Positions 6,691 through 11,168 of a DNA stretch of 11,168 nt are shown in pieces. Numbering within the stretch: the first letter of the stretch is position 1; each line of letters begins with the position of its first letter. Location of the stretch: positions 1 to 11,168 of the forward strand of contig JAQUZA010000071.1 of assembly GCA_028691595.1 (NCBI GenBank), in the 5' to 3' direction. The position numbers and the translations under genes were made by a program. The notes beneath the pieces are model-generated. The model was not told where the DNA came from, did not search any database, and saw only the letters and a list, made by a program, of their open reading frames with translations. Origin of the DNA: Candidatus Rifleibacteriota bacterium. Lineage in GTDB: Bacteria; Muiribacteriota; Ozemobacteria; Ozemobacterales; Ozemobacteraceae.

Positions 6691-8292
6691 TCAGTGAGTG
6701 ATAAAGTTCTTCAGCATCAGATTTTGAGCCGCAAAATAAGAGAGAATGATAGCTTTGCCTTTAGCAGTTGAAGTTGCGAGCGCCCATCTTCTTTTAACTG
6801 CTTCATTGTCGGTCGATGGGAACATCAGGGCCTGAGAAATTCCGGCAGCATCCGGTTGCCGCCACCGATGGGATTCATCGACCGTTGGCCAGCCCTGCTG
6901 GAGATAGCCGCGCAACTCGTAAGGTTGAATTTTGCAGGTTGCCGAGATGCCGACCCTGATTTCGCGTTGAAAATCTTGAACTATGCCCTTTTCGATAAGG
7001 TCAGCGGTCAGGCGTGATCTTATTCTGGCAATATTGCCGCTGATTTTATCCACCGGGCAATGAAAGCTGATAACAAGCCGCGTAGGTGTCTGCTGGTCTT
7101 GATTAAGTGGAAACAGTGACGCGGATTCTGATTCGATACTTTCGGCAAGAGCCTTTATCAAGGTCTGGCCTGCCGAAAAAGTAATGGCAATATCTGCAGT
7201 TGCAGCGGTTTCTGATAGGCTGCAGGCGCAAAATCTCGGGTAAACATTTTCTGAATAGCTGAATTCGTGATGCCAGTGCTCCGGGTGACTGACCCCTTCT
7301 GAATGAACAGCGGGAGCCACGAATTCAGGAAGATCTGCCGACGTAGCAAAATCGCCATTCCAGTGTTTGACCCAGGAGTCAAACAGGCTTTTTTTGCGGA
7401 AGTCACGGTTGTCATCTTCAAGAATCTGCAGAGCGCGATTGACATAACCTGACCAGCTGTCGGTAAGTTTTTTGCCATGAACAGACTTGAGAAAAGCTTT
7501 AACCTTGTCGCGGGCCATGAACAGTTCTTCTTCGTTGCCGCTTACCAGCAGGGCCAGCGACAGCCCGTATTGTGAAACCAGAATTTCATAACTTGCTGAA
7601 GCCGTGGTGCCAAGCTCATTAATGAACATTTCGCCGAGATAACGGGCTGAAAGAAAAGATCCGAGTGAAAAGTCAGCCCAGGAAAAAATTTCGTAAGCGC
7701 TGGCCGGCGAACCTGGAACAACGAAATTTTCGGGGTTAGGGGCCGACTGATCGGGCGTATACAACGCGTCAAGGAGCGCGGTTTCGCTTGCCAGTATCTC
7801 GGCAGTATTTGCGTTCTTACAGCAGGCAAATACTGAAATCGGCTTAAATTCAGGGGTTATTTCTTTTTCGGGGTATTTGCAGAGGCTGTGAAGGTGGCGC
7901 AAAAAATTATTACCTGGCCCTGAGGTGCGAATAGTTGGTATTCTGGTAGCCAGATTGCGTAAGAGAGCCCGGCAGATCTCGATTGCTGCATGGTTATCAC
8001 CGGGAAAATATAGCGCGAACTGTACACCGCTGAGGTTCTGATTCAAAGACCAGATTGCCCCGGCCGCATTAACCCGGCCGGCCAGATCAGATGGCTTTTC
8101 CTGCATGGTCGTTAACAGAGCCGAATAAAGGTTCTCTGACAGGTTCTGCCCGGCCAGAAAGGGTGGGGCAAAGTTGATTACCAGTGCATTCAGATTTTCT
8201 GAAGCATGGGTTGGCGCAGCAAAACAACTGGTAGAAAGAGCCAGTGATAATGCAAAGATAAGCATCTTAGAAAATTGCTTCAGGTTAATCAT
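6691..8292 (-). CDS. Exported protein of unknown function
   Basis: From the ATG at 8292 the protein has 533 residues and begins with a clear Sec signal peptide: two lysines, then LIFALSLALSTSCFAAP, with likely signal peptidase I cleavage after FAA or THA. The cysteine in STSC lacks a good lipobox, so lipoprotein processing is doubtful. I do not recognise the mature protein. Two stretches faintly resemble non-catalytic M16 peptidase-fold domains: the one around SARYLGEMFINELG and the C-terminal one around RIRSRLTADLIEKGIVQ. No HxxEH zinc motif is present, so this is only a suggestion. It contains many cysteines, including CC and CAC pairs. A TTG at 8310 would add six residues, but the ATG gives a better signal peptide and fits the promoter. 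It lies 112 bases upstream of the sensor gene on the same strand, with no convincing terminator between, so co-transcription is possible. Confidence 0.75.
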   Translation of the reverse strand: MINLKQFSKMLIFALSLALSTSCFAAPTHASENLNALVINFAPPFLAGQNLSENLYSALLTTMQEKPSDLAGRVNAAGAIWSLNQNLSGVQFALYFPGDNHAAIEICRALLRNLATRIPTIRTSGPGNNFLRHLHSLCKYPEKEITPEFKPISVFACCKNANTAEILASETALLDALYTPDQSAPNPENFVVPGSPASAYEIFSWADFSLGSFLSARYLGEMFINELGTTASASYEILVSQYGLSLALLVSGNEEELFMARDKVKAFLKSVHGKKLTDSWSGYVNRALQILEDDNRDFRKKSLFDSWVKHWNGDFATSADLPEFVAPAVHSEGVSHPEHWHHEFSYSENVYPRFCACSLSETAATADIAITFSAGQTLIKALAESIESESASLFPLNQDQQTPTRLVISFHCPVDKISGNIARIRSRLTADLIEKGIVQDFQREIRVGISATCKIQPYELRGYLQQGWPTVDESHRWRQPDAAGISQALMFPSTDNEAVKRRWALATSTAKGKAIILSYFAAQNLMLKNFITH

Positions 8293-8298
8293 GGCAAA

Positions 8299-8328
8299 AT
8301 TATAACACAATGACCTGTGGTCTGCGAA
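8299..8328 (-). promoter_or_regulatory. Sigma-70-type promoter of the exported-protein gene, with predicted leaderless start
   Basis: On the minus strand a perfect TATAAT lies at 8304-8299, and a partial -35 (TTCGCA, 4 of 6 consensus bases) at 8328-8323 with an 18-base spacer. Six bases separate the -10 box from the ATG at 8292-8290. The predicted transcription start is therefore the A of that ATG, giving a message with no 5' leader. No strong Shine-Dalgarno precedes the ATG, which agrees with this. A TGCGAAA direct repeat (8323-8329 and 8340-8346) overlaps the -35 region. Confidence 0.5.
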
Positions 8329-8418
8329 AACCTAATTTTTGCGAAAGGGAAAATCGCTCTCTTGTGTCTCAGTCTTAAAAGGTGCTTGCTTTTGCCTGTT
8401 TACGCAATTAGAATCAGT

Positions 8419-8443
8419 TAAAATGCAATTCTTGTTCAGGCGG
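8419..8443 (+). promoter_or_regulatory. Candidate -10 box and ribosome binding site of the membrane kinase-like gene
   Basis: TAAAAT (8419-8424, 5 of 6 matches to the -10 consensus) lies 25 bases before the ATG at 8450. AGGCGG (8438-8443) is a modest Shine-Dalgarno with about 6 bases of spacing. No good -35 is seen at the right distance, so the promoter part is weak. The 157-base gap 8293-8449 carries the divergent signals of both flanking genes and nothing else I can identify. Confidence 0.35.
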
Positions 8444-8449
8444 TAACAG

Positions 8450-9841
8450 ATGATCAGCTGGGATGCAGAAATTGGATCGGCACTAATTGTCGCTGCCCTG
8501 TTTCTGGTGCTGGTTGGTATTGGCGAAATGCTGCGCGGTTTTAATGCCTGTTCCCAGGAAGCCACCAGAAAATTTGTGCATCTCACCGGCGGTATTGTGT
8601 CGCTGTGTTTTGCCTATGTTTTTAAATCCCACTGGACAATCCTGGCTCTCTGCATCTCTTTTGTAACCCTGATGGCCGGCACGCGCAAGCTGGGTCTGCT
8701 GAAGTCTGTGCATGGTATCAAGCGAAAATCGAGCGGTGACATTCTGCACCCGGTGGCTATCTACCTCACCTTTGCAGCTACCAGTTATTTTGAAAAGCCA
8801 GATTTTTACCTGATTTCGGTGATGGTGTTATCGGTTTCAGATGCCCTGGCTGCCATTATCGGGGTAACTTATGGTTTTAAAGTCTACAGCGTCGAGGAAG
8901 AGCGAAAAAGTCTTGAAGGTTCATTCATCTTTTTGTTGTCAACCTTTCTGATTGTGCATCTTGGTCTGTTGCTGCTGACTTCGGTCGGGCGCATGGAATG
9001 TGTGCTGTCGGCCCTGCTGATTGCCGTGCTGGTGACCTGTTTTGAGGCCATCTCGCTTGGTGGTGCCGACAATCTTATCATTCCCTTCGGCACCCTTTTC
9101 ATCATAATGAAGATCACGACCAAGCCCATTCCAGAAATTATCGGTCAGCTTTCTTCAATAGGCATAGTCTTTTTGAGCACCTACCTTTTTGGCAACATTT
9201 CGGGTCGTCTGGGCACTTCAGGTATAATCGGCGTTGCACTCATGGGTTATGCCTCCTGGAGCCTTCTGGGCCCTGAATGGTATATTCCTGTTTTTATATG
9301 CACGGTTCTTATATCTCTGGTCGATATGTTTCTCGAGATGCCCGGCAGCCAGGATGAGCTTCTGCGCGTACGGCCGATTTTTTATATGTTCGCCATTTCT
9401 GCCTGCTGGATTATCGGTGCCAATATAATTCATATCAATCGTGCCCTGCCCGTTGATATGTTTTTTGTTCCTTATGTTGTCAGTTTTGCTGCTATCTTAA
9501 GCATTCGCTGGAAATGGTCGCAGCGCCAGGGCAACCTGGCTTCAGTCCGCCGTCGGCGGGTCATTCCACGCTTCATCAGAGACGGGAATTTTGCCGTCAG
9601 GGCGATCAGCCTTTCTCTGGCTTTTCTGCCCATGAATCATCTTCTCGATCTTGAGCTCAACTTTGCGCTTTCTTTTATTACCTGTCTGCTTGGTATATCT
9701 GTTTCCGATGCCATCTACTGGGGAATAGGAAAACGCTATCACGGCGAATGGAGCCGGATAGCGTTTTTACGTCTTGGAATGCTGTCGGTTCTTGTTTCTT
9801 CGAGTCTGGTTTTTGTGGCGCAGCTCTGGTTTTATCGCTGA
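8450..9841 (+). CDS. Polytopic membrane protein with phytol/dolichol kinase-like N-terminal half
   Basis: The protein has 463 residues and is hydrophobic throughout, with roughly a dozen membrane helices. The first 220 residues carry signatures of the CTP-dependent polyprenol kinase/CDP-diglyceride synthetase-like superfamily (phytol kinase VTE5, dolichol kinase): ATRKFVHLTGG (38-48), SVSDALAAIIGVTYG (128-142) and KSLEGSFIF (153-161). Members phosphorylate a membrane prenol with a nucleotide triphosphate; the substrate here is unknown. Residues about 225-463 are an additional membrane region, including RLGTSGIIGVALMGY, which loosely recalls DUF92/TMEM19-type proteins. A second SVSDA motif occurs at 417-421, followed by IGKRY. 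Single-domain kinases of this type are usually about 200-300 residues, so this one is long. It stands alone on its strand, divergent from the exported-protein gene and convergent with the nucleotidase gene. The superfamily is fairly sure, the reaction is not. Confidence 0.75.
   Translation: MISWDAEIGSALIVAALFLVLVGIGEMLRGFNACSQEATRKFVHLTGGIVSLCFAYVFKSHWTILALCISFVTLMAGTRKLGLLKSVHGIKRKSSGDILHPVAIYLTFAATSYFEKPDFYLISVMVLSVSDALAAIIGVTYGFKVYSVEEERKSLEGSFIFLLSTFLIVHLGLLLLTSVGRMECVLSALLIAVLVTCFEAISLGGADNLIIPFGTLFIIMKITTKPIPEIIGQLSSIGIVFLSTYLFGNISGRLGTSGIIGVALMGYASWSLLGPEWYIPVFICTVLISLVDMFLEMPGSQDELLRVRPIFYMFAISACWIIGANIIHINRALPVDMFFVPYVVSFAAILSIRWKWSQRQGNLASVRRRRVIPRFIRDGNFAVRAISLSLAFLPMNHLLDLELNFALSFITCLLGISVSDAIYWGIGKRYHGEWSRIAFLRLGMLSVLVSSSLVFVAQLWFYR
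9730..9768. terminator. Intrinsic terminator hairpin embedded in the 3' end of the membrane kinase-like gene
   Basis: The arms AAAACGCTATC (9730-9740) and GATAGCGTTTT (9757-9767) are perfectly complementary. The stem continues with CGGC/GCCG (9742-9745 and 9753-9756) after one bulged A, leaving a 7-base loop. A T-tract ends it on both strands (TTTTT at 9764-9768 on plus, TTTT on minus). It lies about 75 bases beyond the stop of the minus-strand nucleotidase gene and probably terminates that gene. On the plus strand it falls about 70 bases before the stop of the gene that contains it. Confidence 0.7.
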
Positions 9842-9842
9842 C

Positions 9843-11168
9843 TCAGTTCTTCAGAAGTTCTACCGGTGCAACCGAAAGATCAGATACTGTTTTGAATTTT
9901 TCAAGCCATTTTTGTGCGGCATCCCGCATCAGAATCCCTGAATCTTCAACCTTTTCGATACTGGCGAACAGCAGGTCACCGGCGATGTTTCCATTGGCCA
10001 TGAAAGATGAAGTTGAAACCAGGTAGTGGCGGGTATCTTCAATGGGTGAGCCGCCGACCAGAATGTTTTCGGCTTTGCCGGTAGGTGAGTTGAGGGCTCC
10101 AGTCAGGCCGTGAAGCTGGTAACCATCTGGGTCACCAAATTTGCTGGCCACAATATCGAGCATGTTTTTTAAAGCCTTGCCGGTCATGGTGAAGGTCACA
10201 ACAGAATTATCATAGGGCAGGGCTTCAAAGATCTGGCCCCGGGTGATGTTTCCGGCTTTTATGTCACAGCGGATAGCCCCAGAATTGATGATGCAGATGT
10301 CTGAACCGACGGCATCACGCATGCAGGCTGCGGTGAAAGTGCCCATGGGGAGCATGCTCTTTTTCCGCAGATCTTTTGGGAAGCTTAGATCTGCAGGCGT
10401 CTGCCCGATAACCTCGCTCATCATCTTTTCAAGGCGCTGATCATAACCTTTGACCATTTGGGCAAGATTTTCAGGGGCCAGGTGCTCGAACTCAGAAGTA
10501 ACCTTCTCGAGTTTGCCTGACCAGGTGGCAATACGCCCGTCATCAGCGACCGTTACATCGAGTCGACCAAGAAAATGGCCCCATTCGCCGGCCTGAACAA
10601 CGATTGTGCCGCCAAGGCCGTTATCATAAGTGCCCGACCCCGGTTTGTTCATGATCAGTAAAGGTGTGTGCAGTTCTTCGTGAGTATGGCCGCCGATCAG
10701 CACGTCTACTTCTGCGACATCTGCGGCGAGCTGCTTGTCAAATTCAATGCCGGCATGTGATAGCACCACAACAAGATCAACATACGGTCTGATTCGCAGT
10801 GCTGTCTCTTTGACAGCGGTGGTCTGATCTTTCTGGGTCATGGGTGCTCTGATCTTGCGGTCGATGTCTTCCCAGGCTTCGTTGCCAATGCTGCCAATGA
10901 CCCCGATTCTGAGACCACCACGTTTGAAAACGTGAAATGGCGCAAAGACAGGCTTTTGCGAATCGCGATAGAACACGTTGCAGCAGAGCAAACGCATGTC
11001 TGATGCTGCAAGCTGGGTTAAAAGATTGTTAAGATCGTTGTCGAGTTCATGGTTCCCGAGGGTGGTAGCCTCGCAGCCGCTTGCTTTGGCGGTTTTATAG
11101 CAGGCCTCACCTTTGAAGATGCTGTAGACAGGTGTTCCCTGAAGAATATCGCCGGCATCTACTACCAG
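9843..11168 (-). CDS. 5'-nucleotidase/UshA-family metallophosphoesterase, N-terminus beyond the window
   Basis: The frame is open to base 11168, so the gene starts outside the window; 441 residues are visible. ATG 10997 is internal, because conserved motifs lie upstream of it. The calcineurin-like phosphoesterase domain shows GDILQGTP (residues 6-13), GNHELD (38-43), LSHAG (136-140) and GGHTHE (159-164). These are metal-binding and catalytic motifs for a two-metal centre. The C-terminal 5'-nucleotidase substrate-binding domain follows (about 245-415), with MGTFTAACMRDA and INSGAIR, then GNITRGQIFEALPYDN. Family members release phosphate from nucleotides or related phosphomonoesters, typically in the periplasm or at the cell surface. 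The signal peptide and first metal motif would lie upstream. Which subgroup (UshA, NadN, CpdB-like) cannot be decided. The stop is one base from that of the convergent membrane-protein gene. Confidence 0.93.
   Translation of the reverse strand: MVVDAGDILQGTPVYSIFKGEACYKTAKASGCEATTLGNHELDNDLNNLLTQLAASDMRLLCCNVFYRDSQKPVFAPFHVFKRGGLRIGVIGSIGNEAWEDIDRKIRAPMTQKDQTTAVKETALRIRPYVDLVVVLSHAGIEFDKQLAADVAEVDVLIGGHTHEELHTPLLIMNKPGSGTYDNGLGGTIVVQAGEWGHFLGRLDVTVADDGRIATWSGKLEKVTSEFEHLAPENLAQMVKGYDQRLEKMMSEVIGQTPADLSFPKDLRKKSMLPMGTFTAACMRDAVGSDICIINSGAIRCDIKAGNITRGQIFEALPYDNSVVTFTMTGKALKNMLDIVASKFGDPDGYQLHGLTGALNSPTGKAENILVGGSPIEDTRHYLVSTSSFMANGNIAGDLLFASIEKVEDSGILMRDAAQKWLEKFKTVSDLSVAPVELLKN

Noticed and set aside
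8040..8095. CCGGCC-rich repeats
   Set aside because: They are short GC-rich palindromes within a coding region, with no regular spacing or further copies.
8235..8250. Lipoprotein signal (STSC) in the exported protein
   Set aside because: Serine at the -3 position does not fit a standard lipobox, and good signal peptidase I sites follow directly.
9843..10997. Nucleotidase gene starting at ATG 10997
   Set aside because: The conserved GDxxQGTP and GNHE motifs lie upstream of this ATG in the same open frame, so the real start is beyond base 11168.

Overview
The window looks like chromosomal DNA of a strictly anaerobic, hydrogen-metabolising bacterium. The main reason is an [FeFe]-hydrogenase catalytic subunit directly downstream of a flavoprotein subunit of the NuoF/HydB type. 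Base composition is moderate and looks even throughout. I see no rRNA, tRNA, CRISPR array, insertion sequence or phage gene. The species cannot be named from this sequence; a little-studied fermentative lineage is a guess.

Region 1 (1-4140, plus strand) is a hydrogenase operon cut by the left edge. The first gene encodes a NuoF/HydB-type NADH/FMN/Fe-S protein continued into a GltD-like domain (the NADPH:acceptor flavoprotein type found in the glutamate synthase small subunit and in NfnB). In this sequence it is broken by a one-base frameshift at 781-782. The GltD domain also stops short of its C-terminal FAD-binding segment. hydA (2302-4074) overlaps it by 8 bases and is a complete 590-residue M3-type [FeFe]-hydrogenase. 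If the frameshift is an artefact, the pair would form a soluble hydrogenase linking H2 to NAD(H) and possibly NADP(H). A perfect 16-bp hairpin at 4095-4129 separates hydA from the convergent gene and can terminate both.

Region 2 (4140-8292, minus strand) holds two genes. The downstream one (4140-6578) encodes an 812-residue membrane sensor with an N-terminal membrane region, a PAS-like domain, a coiled coil and two GAF-like domains, but no recognisable output domain. Its ribosome binding site lies in an 8-bp inverted repeat. The upstream one (6691-8292) encodes an exported protein of unknown family, with a promoter placed so that its mRNA would be leaderless.

Region 3 (8450-11168) is a convergent pair. 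The plus-strand gene encodes a polytopic membrane protein with a phytol/dolichol kinase-like N-terminal half and an unassigned membrane C-terminal half. The minus-strand gene, cut by the right edge, encodes a 5'-nucleotidase/UshA-family metallophosphoesterase. Their stop codons are one base apart. The only good terminator hairpin for the pair lies inside the end of the membrane-protein gene (9730-9768).
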